In this document: piece by piece, positions 1 to 63,600 of the stretch
How the letters are laid out: each line of letters begins with the position of its first letter
How positions within the stretch are numbered: the first letter of the stretch is position 1
Made by a program: the position numbers and the translations under genes
The notes under the pieces: model-generated
Database searches by the model: none
What the model saw: only the letters and a program-made list of their open reading frames with translations
What the model was told of the DNA's origin: nothing
Assembly: GCA_020137815.1 (NCBI GenBank)
Contig: CM035355.1
Location: 5,599,350 to 5,663,349 of the forward strand
Length of the DNA: 64,000 bases
Direction of reading: 5' to 3'
DNA from: Hormiphora californensis
Lineage: Eukaryota > Ctenophora > Tentaculata > Cydippida > Pleurobrachiidae

Positions 1-1114
1 CCCTGACAGGACTGAGGAGATCAGAGTTCTCAATCAGAGGATCACCCGACTCTCAAACGAGTTGGAGCTGAGTGAACTTCGTTATGCACGTGATACTCAG
101 GAGTTGAGAGCAACCATAAAACGTCTCAAGGAGGAGATAGAGGAGATGAAGAGTGAGAGAGAGGAGGAGGTCAAGGGAATCCGAGTTGAGCAGAAAACCG
201 AGATTGCAATACTGAAGAGACGCCACATGGAGGAACTAGCTGCTTACACAGAAAGCAGTGAACGGGACAAAAAAGCAAGGATTGAAGCAGAACAGGAGCT
301 GTGTGCGTACAAAACTAAAATGCGATCACAGCCCAACGTTGAACTACTGAGGAGTGAACTGTTAAAACTCCAATCAGCCTACCAACAGATGAAACTAGAC
401 CGAGATAGAGACGTTGGGATGTTGGAGGAGAGGATAGAGGAGCTGGTTGCTGAGATTACTGTACTGAACGAGAAACCTCGACGGAAATATCAGTTGATCC
501 CAGACAGAACTTACATCGTCAAACAGGCCAGTCCGACAGCATCGTCAACAAGTTGTTGTTCAATTGAACCTACACCACAGAATGCTAGTAACGGGGCCAG
601 TAGTAACTCGAATAGTAACGGGCCTGGAGCCAGTAGTAACTCGAATAGTAACGGGACTTCTGCAAATAGTAACACTGTTGTAAGAAGTAACCAAAATATT
701 AACATGACTGTTAGAAGTCACTCTACTACTAACAGTACGGCTATAAGAAGTAACTCAACCAGCACTCCTGCGCCCCCACCAACATCGCACCACATCCCTA
801 CATCATGTCGACCTAAACAGCCTCCTGTACCACTTCGATCCCAATCCTCAGACCCCCGACCCACCTCTGCAGCACGACCCAAAAGTACCCCAGCAGCGGC
901 ACGTGCCAAATCGAGCTGTGGAGCCCGGAAGACACCGGTCAGGCCACCTGATCGGCAGGTACCTCTGACCCGTCCAAAGAGTTGCTGGGGTGAGAGGAGG
1001 TTGAGTAATGGTGCGGGTGTTAGTACTTTAACCACCCAGACTGTATCATTTCCACGACAGAGTAACACAAGGACTAGTGGTAGCAGTAGTCCGTGGATGG
1101 TGGGGAAAAGATGA
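1..1114 (+). CDS. 3' end of a coiled-coil protein gene (partial)
   Basis: The reading frame is open from base 2 to the TGA at 1112-1114 and has no convincing start, so this is the terminal coding part of a gene entering from the left. The first ~150 residues are charged, heptad-like coiled coil (for example KRLKEEIEEMKSEREEEVK). A short conserved-looking junction follows (RKYQLIPDRTYIV), then about 190 residues rich in Ser, Asn, Thr, Pro and Arg with repeated NSNSNG/SSNSNSN blocks, probably disordered. The CCCTGACAG at 1-9 could be a splice acceptor, but too little is visible to decide. I do not recognise the family; cytoskeletal or centrosomal coiled-coil proteins are possible. It converges tail to tail with the myosin gene. 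Confidence 0.7.
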   Translation, partial: PDRTEEIRVLNQRITRLSNELELSELRYARDTQELRATIKRLKEEIEEMKSEREEEVKGIRVEQKTEIAILKRRHMEELAAYTESSERDKKARIEAEQELCAYKTKMRSQPNVELLRSELLKLQSAYQQMKLDRDRDVGMLEERIEELVAEITVLNEKPRRKYQLIPDRTYIVKQASPTASSTSCCSIEPTPQNASNGASSNSNSNGPGASSNSNSNGTSANSNTVVRSNQNINMTVRSHSTTNSTAIRSNSTSTPAPPPTSHHIPTSCRPKQPPVPLRSQSSDPRPTSAARPKSTPAAARAKSSCGARKTPVRPPDRQVPLTRPKSCWGERRLSNGAGVSTLTTQTVSFPRQSNTRTSGSSSPWMVGKR

Positions 1115-2007
1115 GTGTACTGTGTGTCAGTGTGTATGTATGGTTTTAATTTATTTTCCGATATATATATTACTATTATTCTCTCCTGATATATATGATT
1201 GTATTCTGTTCAACATTTGAAATCGGTCACTGGAAATAACGGGGGTAGATTTGTAGATCACCGTGATCCAACCACCCCACAGTACCAACTCCCTACATAC
1301 CGGAGATACCATCCCCCTGCCCGGGCATGTCCCCACGTGGTCACCCTGTCAGTCAATAATGACCTTGTGTCTGGTACGTGGCAGGTACATCTGTGTGAGC
1401 TTTGTGTAACCACATCATGTTAACAAGTTGAATAACCAGCCAATGAGGAGGCTCTCTTCACACCACGTGATCTCTGTCAGCCAATCATAATGCAGGATTT
1501 AGGTCACGTGGGGGCCAGTTAACGCGAGGAGGAATATGTAACATTTTATGTGAATGTTTGTATTTTACTGCGATAGTGGGGGAGGAGGGACACCTTGTGG
1601 GAACCTGAAAATTAGGAAATATTGAAGGATCAAGATAGAGGAAAGGAAAGTATTAGAGAAAGAGAGTATGAGAGAGAGGGGAGATGGATGAAAATATGGA
1701 GGAGTAGTGTGAGAGAAAGGACTGTATTGTGTAACACGCACACATGTGAAGCATGCGATTTCTCGAGCGTTCATCTGACAAAGGCGGAGAGAGATAGAGG
1801 CTGGGAGGAGAGGTAGAGTGAGAGAAGGACAGAGAGATAGAGACTGGGAGGAGAGGTAATGTGAGGGAAAGATGGAAAGGACAGAGAGGGAGGGATAAAG
1901 ATAGACTATTGTAGAGTGAGGGGATGTGTGTGTGTGGGATCGATGCCGTCTTTCGCACAGACACAACCTACTATAATAGCATGTGTAGACTCTTTTAACT
2001 CTCTCTG

Positions 2008-2076
<69 letters not shown>

Positions 2077-2332
2077 CATCTCTTAGTTCGTTAGTCTCAT
2101 TGGCGGTATATGTTCGTCTGTGTACCATGAGAAAACCATCGAAGCTTTCTCGGTTAATGTTATCAGTGTGTCTCTCACGTGAATAACAATTCCTGTTTTC
2201 GTGCGAGAGGGTTTCAACAAAGTCTGTTTGTTCACTCAGCAATCTGATCAAGCTCCATTACCTCTCATTATAGTATTGACGTTCCTTGTCTCGAACAGTG
2301 CTCTACTCACGGTTGTGAGGAGCTATTACAAT

Positions 2333-2386
2333 TTAAACAAGTTAGTTCAGTTTACAATTGTAAATTGAACTAACTTGTTTAAATTA
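2333..2386. repeat. Short near-perfect palindrome
   Basis: About 54 bp that reads almost the same on both strands (arms around tttacaattgtaaa). It is bracketed by two copies of a ~15-bp direct repeat (2258 and 2383), as expected for a small foldback insertion. Confidence 0.6.
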
Positions 2387-2788
2387 CCTCTCATTATATA
2401 TTTAGATTTAAACTAACATTAAATGCAATATATAGGCAATAAACAATTCACATGTTTTTCAGTCGCATCCAATGTCTGTGTGTTTGTAGATCTGTGCGTG
2501 CTAGTTTAGTGAAAAGCGCAATTGAGTAGTGTGAACTTTGTTTCAGTAATTACGGGGTAATTAAAGGATAATCAAACTGCGTGACGTCACATGTTTGTGG
2601 CTATTAGTGTCTGTTTCTATTTTCATACCCATGTCATGCATATAGCACATGTGTTACCGGGATTTTCTAAGAAGCCTCCAGTCTGATCTTTCTTAATTTT
2701 CTGTCACTTATCTAGTGTAGCCCGTACCTCTAGGAAGACAGGAGGAAGGGTGAGAGAGAGAGAGAGAGAGAGAGAGGTTAGTGTGTAT

Positions 2789-2820
<32 letters not shown>

Positions 2821-3446
2821 ACCTACTGCAGCACACACATTGTGCTAAAATTGTAGGTGATAAATTGAGCTGTGTGTGTGCGTGTGTGTGTGTATGAGTG
2901 TCTGCTCTCTTTATAACACTTCTCTCTCTTTCTTTCTGTCTCTCTCTCTTTGTGCCAACTGCCATCTCTTGCCTCCAGAAAAAGAGAGAGAGAGAGGGAG
3001 AGAGACAGGAGAGCCAGAAATACTCAACCCTAAAATAGGAATTGTACTAAAGACATATTCCGGCTCTCTCTCTCTCTCTCTCCTGTTTTCCAACACGGAT
3101 AGCTGCAAATGAAAAAGTGATAGTCTGATGACCAAAGTCTATATAACCAGTCAAGGCTGATGCAATACCTGGTCGACCATGTGTGTACACAATATATAAT
3201 GTGTGCGTGAGCTTCTCTAGGTAGAGGTAGCCATAGACACAACTGGTTGTGGACGTAACGCGCGGCGACACATTTCTATTGAAGTGTGCGTTATTTTCGC
3301 GCGAGTACACGTAACGCCGCGCAGAATCAATCACGCGCAGGACCGGAACTTACTGTGCTGGCAAGGACGCAGGTTGTGTGGCTCACACCGTCATTTTAAT
3401 TCTGTGAGGGTTCGGTAGCAGTTGACATGTTCCTTGTCTGTCAGCT

Positions 3447-3475
3447 CTCACACCGGGCCTTCGGCCCGGTGTGAG
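3447..3475. repeat. GC-rich 13-bp stem-loop
   Basis: The arms ctcacaccgggcc and ggcccggtgtgag pair perfectly around a TTC loop. A related half-site (gctcacaccggg) occurs near 5871, suggesting a dispersed repeat fragment rather than a local regulatory hairpin. Confidence 0.5.
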
Positions 3476-4154
3476 CTTACGCGAGCCCGCCGACAGACAG
3501 ACTGCGTAGCATGGCAAGGTAGCAGGTTGCCTTGCTCGACCCTCTCTCACAAAACAAGGTGTAGGCTATTAGTTAATTAAGCCCCTAATTGGCTTGTCAT
3601 TTGAACAAGTAAAACAGCAGACTTTGATATAACATTATCAGTAGGGTGACTCGTGTTAAAACATTATAAACCTCAACTGTAAAAAGGCTATATTATCACA
3701 TGATGTATGTTATTTCCCATTACCAACGTCGAGTAAAATACTCCCAAAAAAACAACAAAAATTGCCCCATTCTCTTTCCAATACCATCACGCACACATTA
3801 GCATCATGTTATAAAGCATAAACAAAACCGTAGCAGTATAATTGTTTAATATTTTCCAGAAAAAGATCTCTCTCTCTCAATCAAGATGTGTCCGGGTTGA
3901 TAAAGTGCTGTAGGGATCTCATATTGGGAGAGATGCAATAATCTCTCTCTCGCTAAATTTGTTATATTCATATTGACAAAAACCGTGCTCCTCTTTACGT
4001 AAAATCTGTTCGGAATTTTTGTTATTTACAAACGACCCATGGTTTTCCAGCACGCAACATATTGAGTGGGTAGAATTGAGATGTATTTAAAAAGCCCCAT
4101 GTATTTCACATTAATCACACACACACATCATCAGTCAAGTTCCATGGTGAATTA

Positions 4155-4251
4155 CAGGAACTAACCGAAACAAGTAAACAACCAATCAGAACTCGTTATT
4201 TAGGTCACGTGACTGGTTATCAGCCAATCAGGGACCAGTATTTCCTGATTC
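4155..4251. mobile_element. CCAAT/GTCACGTGAC MITE, copy 1
   Basis: A member of the MITE family described at 8866-8974, with a degraded right end. It is flanked by ~19-bp direct repeats (cagtcaagttccatggtg at 4131-4149 and 4250-4268). It lies 34 bp past the myosin stop codon, so it is probably within or beside the 3' UTR. Confidence 0.7.
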
Positions 4252-4284
4252 AGTCAAGTTCCATGGTGTATTGCACAGGGGCAA

Positions 4285-55204
<50,920 letters not shown>

Positions 55205-56765
55205 CTATAATCAAGGTAGTTATCATGGCAAACGCATGGCTCGTCGTTTTTTCGACCGTAGGATTTCAAATTGGAATTTGAATAATGGATATTCAAAAGG
55301 TTCAAAAAGATAGCAATTAGCAACTTAAAGTTATAACTCCAAACAGAAAATATAAACTGACTATGGAATAGTAAAAAGAAGTCAACGACGAAATTGGTCT
55401 GGCAGGGGAGTTAGTTTAAAATCCTAATTTTGTGATTTGTGAGAATTCTGGCTTGATTTTTCTAGTGGTATTGATGAAATAACAATCCCCTTTAAAATTG
55501 TACAGATGATAGTATCTAGATTCACATAATGATCACAAAATCTACGAGGACGGCCGTGGGCTGTTAAAGGACGGCTTTGTCTCGGTTTTTGAGCAAAAAA
55601 AAACTTTTGAAACGTCAAAATCTGAAAATCGGTGCCTCGCTTTCTAGTGGAAGCTCTTACGGTAATTCCCACGCACCGTGGGAACATTTCCCACGCCGCG
55701 CCCTTTTTTCCCACGCTTTGCTTTCGACGCGCAAAAAATTATCGCGCGTGACGTCTACTAAAATGTTGAGGATGCAGTTGTTAACAACATTGGGCCAATT
55801 TGGGTAGTGCCGCGAGCATCGGAGCACTGCAGCAGCAGCACGTCACTGAGAATTTCGTTACAATCACACTGCACACACATGCCACATTGCATCAATGGAT
55901 TGCATCATTGACGTTGGAACATCAATGAGGAACAGTTCGGTGGAAGGGAAACCAGTCCAAGAGTGCTGTCATGGCTGTAACCAGCCCCAGCGTCGTCTAA
56001 TTACAACGATAAAGTATGAAAGTTTCACCCTCCGCCGAAACATTCCTAATTGATATATTGGGTACAAAATAAATATTCTTTGATTAGATGGATTTATAAC
56101 AAATTGAACGCAAAGTTCTAAGAAGACAGATCACAAACAATTGTTAACTTTCTGGACACTACTTATCGATCACAATACATGTATGTAATATTCTCAAAGA
56201 GTTTTGTTCAAACCCTAGAACATGGTAAAAAGAGTTCGTGATATCCTAATCTAACGATAATTATAGTCCTATAAATCTCAATTTACAGCAGCATCTTGTA
56301 GGGAATGCGGACAGTGACAGCTCCGTGTCTAACTTTAGTAGACGTGTCCGATGTCCGTACCGTAGTTAGTCGAATTCCGTTATATTATTATGGGAAACGG
56401 GTCTAACGGCTGATTCAAGGCATCGATTTTAGATACACATATCTTGTAGATGGGATGATATTAATCGTCTAGAGAGGGTGTTGTAACCAGTACTCGGCAT
56501 AATCCTGGGAGGGGGAGGGAAGGTTAGTTAAAAGAGCGTCCAGTACCATGCTCCTTTTATAATTTGGTTTATCGACTATTCAAAAAGACAACCGTCTAGC
56601 TGAGAAAGAGACACAAATCATCTCTTCTGAGAAGGGATGATTTCAGTCTTCTCCGCTTCCTTCCTTATCTTAATGTGTCACATGGGGTGGGCCTCTATCA
56701 GAAATGACAAGAATCGATAATTTTGTACCTCTCATCTGGCCGGGATCCGAAGTGGCGGGGCAACT

Positions 56766-58115
56766 AAAATGTGGTTTGAATGGGAGCCTCTCTCATTATC
56801 TCTAGTGCTCGGTCGTGGGTACAGTTAGTCAGGACCTGCAAGGAGAGCTGTTATTACATATCTAGGTATGTATGATTGTGTAAAAATTCCCTCTTATTCC
56901 CTCTCCTGAATTCCCCTCGACAATGTTCTTATGTTACATTTGTTCGCGGCGTGGTGAAGCAGGGTGGAACAAGACAATCAGGTTCAGTACTCACCAGCTA
57001 CACTGAGCAGTGTATCCTTAGGTATAATCTCAGTCGCCACTGCAGGACTACTCAACACCCTGATACAGCCCTGGAGTGTGTCGCTACCTCCCTGAATCAG
57101 AATGCAGAATGGTGATGCCAAGAGCCTGCCGAACTATTGTCACCGTCACTATTTGTTCGTAGTGTAGAGTTTTACTGATCGTCAAACCTAGAGGATGAAC
57201 AGGGTTTAGAGAGATCTGCACTCGGTATCAGGGGAGTGTGAGCAGGTTGTTATGTTCTGAGTTCTGACCCTCCTAAAAATTTGTAAACACACACAACAAG
57301 AATCCCATTCAAAAGAAAGACTATGAAATGCTCTCCATCTCTCCATCTCTCCATCTCTCCATCTCTCCATCTCTCCATCTCTCCATCTCTCCATCTCTCC
57401 ATCTCTCCATCTCTCCATCTCTCCATCTCTCCATCTCTCCATCTCTCCATCTCTCCATCTCTCCATCTCTCCATCTCTCCATCTCTCCATCTCTCCATCT
57501 CTCCATCTCTCCATCTCTCCATCTCTCCATCTCTCCATCTCTCCATCTCTCCATCTCTCCATCTCTCCATCTCTCCATCTCTCCATCTCTCCATCTCTCC
57601 ATCTCTCCATCTCTCCATCTCTCCATCTCTCCATCTCTCCATCTCTCCATCTCTCCATCTCTCCATCTCTCCATCTCTCCATCTCTCCATCTCTCCATCT
57701 CTCCATCTCTCCATCTCTAACAATTCTCCCTCCCTACTCACGGCGGAGTAACTTTTCAGCTACTATAGTGTAACTTAGCCTACAGTGCAACAAGGTCGAA
57801 CAAGGCAAGGCAGGGGGTGTGATTTGATCGAAAATGGAACTGGTAAGAGATTATAGCAAGTAGCAACGTGTGATCTGAAACTTACTCATGAGTGGTAAGT
57901 GCACTGCTATCTCCATCCCCGATATTAAAGAGCATCTCCAGCTCTGCATCGGATGGGGGCACTGGACAAGATTGGCATTCATTACAGTTAGTCGGACCCT
58001 ATTCTTGCATTGTCGTAGTAGGCTGCCTGTTCGAATGATATGCCACTAACGGGGACATCGTTTATTGCAGGGACAACGTCACCCGACCGGAGACGGCCAT
58101 CTTGGTATATTAGAC
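56766..58115 (-). pseudogene. PDZ-domain exon fragments
   Basis: Minus-strand exon-like pieces with splice signals: 58115-57998 encodes a PDZ core (GLIYQDGRLRSGDVVPAIND, then SGISFEQAAYYDNARIG); 57961-57886 encodes PPSDAELEMLFNIGDGDSSA; 57091-56995 encodes a second PDZ (GCIRVLSSPAVATEIIPKD, LLSVAG); 56837-56766 encodes LTNCTHDRALEIMREAP. PDZ domains bind C-terminal peptides, and multi-PDZ scaffolds have this layout. Exon phases do not join cleanly and stops follow, so I call it a decayed or captured gene piece. Missing exons remain possible. Confidence 0.5.
57335..57719. repeat. 8-bp minisatellite, ~48 copies
   Basis: Uninterrupted ctccatct repeat. Its long frames (MERWRDGE and SISPSLHL repeats) are artefacts of the 8-bp unit read over 24 nt. 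Confidence 0.95.
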
Positions 58116-59304
58116 CTGGGGGAAGAGGTGAGGTCAGTCAAGACTAGATCTGGTGAAGAGAGGATCAGGACCTGGTGATGGATATGTAATCAATAAACCT
58201 GGGTTTATATGTAGCGGGTCACCCGCTAGGGTGATTCGCTGCACCATATACTGCCCGACCTGCGAAGCAGGGAGGGTGGTAAATGGTATAAAACCCTACC
58301 AAAGGGAGGGGTTTATACTTTATACACCCAGGCCAAAAAGACGGAAGAAGAAAAAATGGAAAAACCAAAAAGAATGGTGCTCCAACCACAATTTACAATT
58401 ACTACAGAGTACAGAAGGGCAATTCTTTATCTTGTGTTACCTGTTTGGAGGTGAGCATCAGCAGCTGCAGCCTGCAGCCCCATCTGAATGTCTTTCTTTT
58501 TATATTATGTGGGGAAACGACGAATCAAAGGAGCTTTGTCTAAAGAGTAAAAACTAAAAACTGAATCGAAGAAACGAAAAATTTGAGAAATCCACGCGCA
58601 GCCCAGCTGTTTTGTCAGCACTGTATATGCTTTCGGCGTGGGAAAAATGCGCGCAGCGTGAGAATTTCCCACGCTCGTGGGAATTACCGTAAGAGCTTCC
58701 ACTATTCATAAACGCGCGGTTATACAGCCTTTAGCGACGCGCTTTTTGTAATGCAGTTGATTCTAAAATATTCAGCCCCTTCCAGCCTATATTGCGCGCG
58801 TCTGTAGTATGCTTTTAGCGCACCTCTCGTGTCGTCACACAAATTTGTCTCCGCGCGTTCCTGCTGAGTTTTGGCGGCAACCTCAGCAGCCACACTTGTT
58901 TAGCAATGCAATGGTGGACCAATCCAACGAGACCATCATTGGTGGCCCTGTTAGAGTTACCCGATACCGGCCTCGACGAGGCCTCGTAGCTGCAGTCTGG
59001 GATTGTGGTTGATCATCTGCATTTATACATCCCGAGTGGTTGATTACAATAAAAACGCTAACTTTATGAAGCACTAATAACTAAAGCAATACAGTATCAA
59101 ATAAGATGTATAATGTCTAAAAGTAACTTTAATTTGGAAGGGAGTGCCGGTGCTCGACAGAATCAGGATTCTGGAGCTGGTCACAAAATAATACGAGATT
59201 TTATTTTATTTATATTAAATCTCGTATTATTTTGTTATGTCTAAAAGTAGGTAACTTATGTCCTATATCCCATATTTTATGAGGGAAAGCGCTGTTTTTT
59301 ATTC

Positions 59305-60580
59305 AAAAATGATTCATTTTTGTCATTATGTGGATGGTCTCTCACTGGCTAAAGTGTAATGAAGACAAGACAGAGTTTGTCCTCCTTGGGAAATCTAGCT
59401 CTTTGGAAAAGCTCAATTTTGATCCGGTAATAAACTTTGGGGGTACGTCATTAGTACCAATGAAATGCCAAGGACAGACTGGAAAAACACTAGGAGTACT
59501 ACTTGATGATCACCTTACGTTGGAGCGTCAGGTAAATAATGTGAAACGACAATGTGGACTGATGCTGAAGAACCTCTGGCAAGTTAACAAGTGCCTAGAC
59601 AAGAGTACTAAGATCCTTCTTGTAAAGCAGTTGGTGATATCAAAGATTGACTATTGTAATATCTTGTACTATGGACTGCCACAACGAATCCTTCAAAATC
59701 TACAGAAGACTCTGAACTCCTGTATACGGTTTGTCTTTAATCTGAATGGTCATCAAGATGATTACATGGAGTATTTCAGAGAGGCTCACATCCTTCCGAT
59801 ACAGCAGAGATTAACTTTTAAGGCATGCCTGCTGGCTTACAAGATTGTTCGCGGAACTGCCCCTAGGTACTTGTTGGATCTGGTACCTAGGGATGAGGAA
59901 TATGGATCACTGAGGATGACGAGGGCTACAACTGTTCCAGACTTTTTCCGGCTAAAATATCCCAAACTGTCAAGTATCAATGCAAACTCGAAGTTGCGTC
60001 GAAGAAGACTTTCGGTGTTTCTTCCTGACGTATGGAATGATCTCCCCCTTGAGCTCAGATCAGTTCATCCTGTTGATCTGTTTAAGACAAGACTAAAGAC
60101 AAGGTTATTTCAGGAGGCATTCGGATCTGCTTCAGAGTTGTAATCGGAGGTGTCCTTTCCTTCCCCTTTCCCGTGTCGAGCAGACAATTCTAGCATAGCA
60201 ATTCCTTACTATTTCCCTTCCTAGGGCTATTATAGCAGGGGGGCTGCTGATGCAGTTGAGCTGACTTTTGTTTGTAGCATGAGGGCTGCTGGCTCTGTTT
60301 CTTTATCCCGATTTATAGTCTGTTATTTAATTGCAGCTAACAAGTTGTTTTCCAGAAGTTTATGTGTCCCGTTTTTCCTTAGGCTTTTTTCAATTTTTTG
60401 GAGTATATAATCAGTAGATGTGTCTATTTTGTTCTAAGTGAGTCAGGATATTAACAATCTTGGTGTACCGCTCTGAATCTGGGCAGTGTTGGACTCATGT
60501 CAATGATCCAGCCCTGTCTGGACTGAGCGGTATACTAAAAACCCTTTATTATTATTATTATTATTATTATTATCATAATG
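59305..60580 (+). mobile_element. 5'-truncated LINE (CR1/L2-like) 3' end
   Basis: An open frame from about 59328 to 60143 encodes the C-terminal part of a non-LTR reverse transcriptase: WLKCNEDKTEFVLLGKS, TLGVLLDDHL, LVISKIDYCNILYYGLP, LTFKACLLAYKIVRGTAPRY, and LPDVWNDLPLELRS with LKTRLF. The catalytic YxDD region lies upstream and is missing. After the stop a ~400-bp 3' UTR ends in a TTA microsatellite (60545-60577), the usual tail of CR1/L2-type elements. The frame is intact to its stop, so the insertion is fairly young. Confidence 0.85.
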
Positions 60581-60640
60581 AATGATTATGACTTGTAAAG
60601 TCCAGTTTCATGTTTCGATGGTCCACCGAGTAGGGGTTTT

Positions 60641-63600
60641 TTAGTTGGAAATAGTCGTCAATTCCCGTTCCATGTCAAATAGATCACTCTGCTGACTCTC
60701 CACTATATCTTGGTCTGAAAAAGAGTCGTGAAATTTGAATTTATGTTGGTACATAAAGGGTTATGATGTATTGATGTTAAAGTAATGAAACATTAATGTT
60801 TTTCATTCATGTTAGGGTGATGAAAAAAGCGAAAATGCTACATTTTAAAACACTCACTGGTAGTGGACTGTAAGACGGGATTGCTGATGAAGCCTTGAAG
60901 TCTCAATTGGCGTTTATAATTCTGAACAGAACTGCAGGAGATAAATTGTGGTCAATTTTAAATCATATACAGTCGGACCCCGATTTAGTGGCCCCCGATT
61001 TAGTGGCACCCCGATTTAGTGGCAGGATTTTTCCCCCCGATATAGGAAATTAACATTATTTGACCCCAATTTAGTGGCACCCCGATTTAGTGGCAGGATT
61101 TTTTCCCCCGAGGATGCCACTAAATCGGGGTCCGACTGTACTCAAATCGGTATTCGGTATAATACTCAATATCGCGTATCAGCCCCCTCTCAGGGTAATT
61201 ATCGGGGACTTATAACGACGGTCATGTGGAGACATGTATATTGTGGAGATGTTGGAAGCTCCTAGATACTTACTCAGGACGTTCTTGTTCAATCCTTGGT
61301 TCTGGGCTGATAGATCGGGCAGCCCTGTTCTTTTTGTAGCAGATGTAGGCTGTACCAAGAGCAATGAGAGCTACCATGACAACTACCAGTCCACTAATCA
61401 GCTGCACCATCAGAGTACCACTCACAACTATGAGGAGGTGGAGGGTGTGAAGAGGGTGTGGAGACAAGAGAGGGTGTGGATAGTGGAGAGGGGAGGGTGG
61501 AGAGAGGGTGTAGAATCTCTACACCCTTCCCCCTTCCACTATCTACACTGTAGATAGAAAGCCTAGCTAGAGGGTGAATCAGGAAATAAAGGAGTTGGAG
61601 TTAGAAGAAGGTTAAAAAGAAAGGCGGGGGATGGAGATTGGACATGGACAGCAGTTAACTGCGTCATTTAAAGGATCAAGATAAGAAGGAAATGAACCTG
61701 TACCTGGGCATGAGAACACGTGTTTGTTCCATGAGCCATATTGGCAGTGAATAACAACTGTTTTCCTCCCCACACCCAATAGACAGTGATCCCATGTGTT
61801 CAACAGCTCCTTCCTTGGTTATCGGGGAAGACAGCGTTCTCTATCTCCGGTACCCTGCAGTCTTCTGATACAGGAATATCGGGGTTAGTGAGAGGGATAA
61901 AGGTATAGCGGGGTTAGTGAGGGGAACAATACATGGGTCATGGGGTTATATTTGAGGAATAGATGGGTTATTGAGGGCTCTTTATTGTTATCTTTTTCTT
62001 CTATGTACATTTTTCTTCTATGTCCCATACAACTAAAAATACAACTACAAATTCTGCCCAAGGTGAGCTTTACTCACGTGATTGTACGAGGTTGTGGGAG
62101 GCTGCAGACGTGGCTCCATCCTCAAACTGAGCAGAACAAACGTAGAGCCCGTAATCTTCTGTCATCATATTGACAACGGGTAGCACCGAGTACATCTGGG
62201 TGGGAGCAAAACGATGTGACACAAAATATCAAGGGAGATGGTTTCACTTTGAGGGTTGCTATGGAAACAGTGCCTGTAGGAATGCGAGGATTGCACCTCA
62301 CAATCCTCGCAGAGGAGGTTTTTAGTTTCTGCACTGGGAACGAGGAAATAGAGTCTTGCACCCTCGAGGGTTCCTATGGAGACTTACCCTATCACCACTG
62401 TTATACACCACCCCATCAACCATCTGTTCCCCATCCTTGGACCATGACACAGTTATACTTTCATCAGAACGGATCACACAGGTCATGTTATAGCTTCCAC
62501 CCACATGGGCAGTGGATGGTCCACTCACCAACTCAACACCTTGTTTGGTATTAGTTTGTTAAGTTGATTATTAACTTAACTCAATAATTAATTGTGAAAC
62601 TCCTGTTTTTATATAGCTAAACTTTCTCTTCAACTCACCATAAGGTATGATTGTTTTGGTTGCCGTGGTAACAACTCCAAGATCATACTGATGAACGGTA
62701 GCGGTAACCTCCATATCCCTAGTTACGGGCCACATCAGGGCGCTTGTCAGAGAGTTCTGGGTTGCCATGGTTACACTGCTACTCCCAGTTACCACTCCGT
62801 TAACGGACCAGTGGACAGAAGGAGGTGAGGTGAGGAAGGAGGCAGCGACTGAGAGGGTGAGGGTATCACCGTATACGACACGGGAAGAGGATGAAAGGGT
62901 TATCTCCGGAGTGTCTGCAGGGGAGAGGGATTGTAAAAGTTAATACAAGTTTAAAAAAGGTGAATACAATTCAGTTGACAACTTGTTTTGTTTAAACCGG
63001 GGCGCGGTAACACAGGGTCGAGCAATTCAACTGCCTGCAATGTAAACTAGTTCAGTAAATCAGTACGTACGTGCTCTTACACACCTGTTGTGATCATGAG
63101 CGCAGAAGCTCGTGCAATTTCCACTCCACTGCCACTCAGAATACTGCAACTAACAGTCAGTGCTGTTTCTGTCACAGTTCCAATAGTTAGTGTAAACTCA
63201 GTCACCCCATTCTCGGTATCACCGCTCACCAACACCCCTCTATCACACTCCATGGTGTTGGTATCGTGGAGTCGTGCTGAGAATGTGATCTCTCCATCCC
63301 CTCCATTAGCCACCGCCACGTCACTAGGACTCTCGACAAACCGAACTAGGACCACCTCAGCCACATCTGATTGAAGAACTAACAAGTCTGTGAGTGATCC
63401 AGCCATACACCTATAGCTACTCTCCTCAGTCACGGTATTCAGGGTGAGAGTGCTAGTTGTTTCTCCCATTATAGTGGTGAAGGTGTTGTCTGTGTGGATT
63501 TTGGCACCGTTCCGAGTCCAGTAGATGTAGTCAGGGGTGGTGGATGTTACACAACTTAGTGTGATGTCACTTCCCGGCTCAACTACACTTCCCTCTAATG

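Larger units (their letters stand above)
1115..4284. other. Intergenic region between convergent genes
   Basis: No gene is seen. The region holds CCAAT-like and CACGTG motifs at 1436-1520 that resemble a diverged copy of the MITE described below, a (CT)n tract at about 2013-2073, a near-perfect palindrome at 2333-2386 flanked by direct repeats of attacctctcattata, (GA)n and (GT)n tracts at 2752-2900, a GC-rich 13-bp stem-loop at 3447-3475, and a MITE at 4155-4251 next to the myosin stop codon. Confidence 0.6.
55647..58702. mobile_element. Inverted-repeat-bounded block, 3 kb
   Basis: gtggaagctcttacggtaat at 55647 is inverted at 58702. Similarity continues about 70 bp inward through repeated cccacg motifs, and TA flanks both ends. 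It may be one TA-inserted element that carries PDZ exon fragments, or two solo MITEs in opposite orientation. Confidence 0.45.

Noticed and set aside
3447-3475. Bacterial-type terminator
   Set aside because: A strong stem-loop, but the setting is eukaryotic and a related half-site elsewhere suggests a repeat.
57206-57751. Frames of MERWRDGE and SISPSLHL repeats
   Set aside because: An 8-bp repeat read over 24 nt stays open in many frames; there is no other coding evidence.
58153-58557. 134-codon plus-strand frame
   Set aside because: Low-complexity basic stretch, no family resemblance, antisense to PDZ-like pieces and spanning an inverted-repeat end region.
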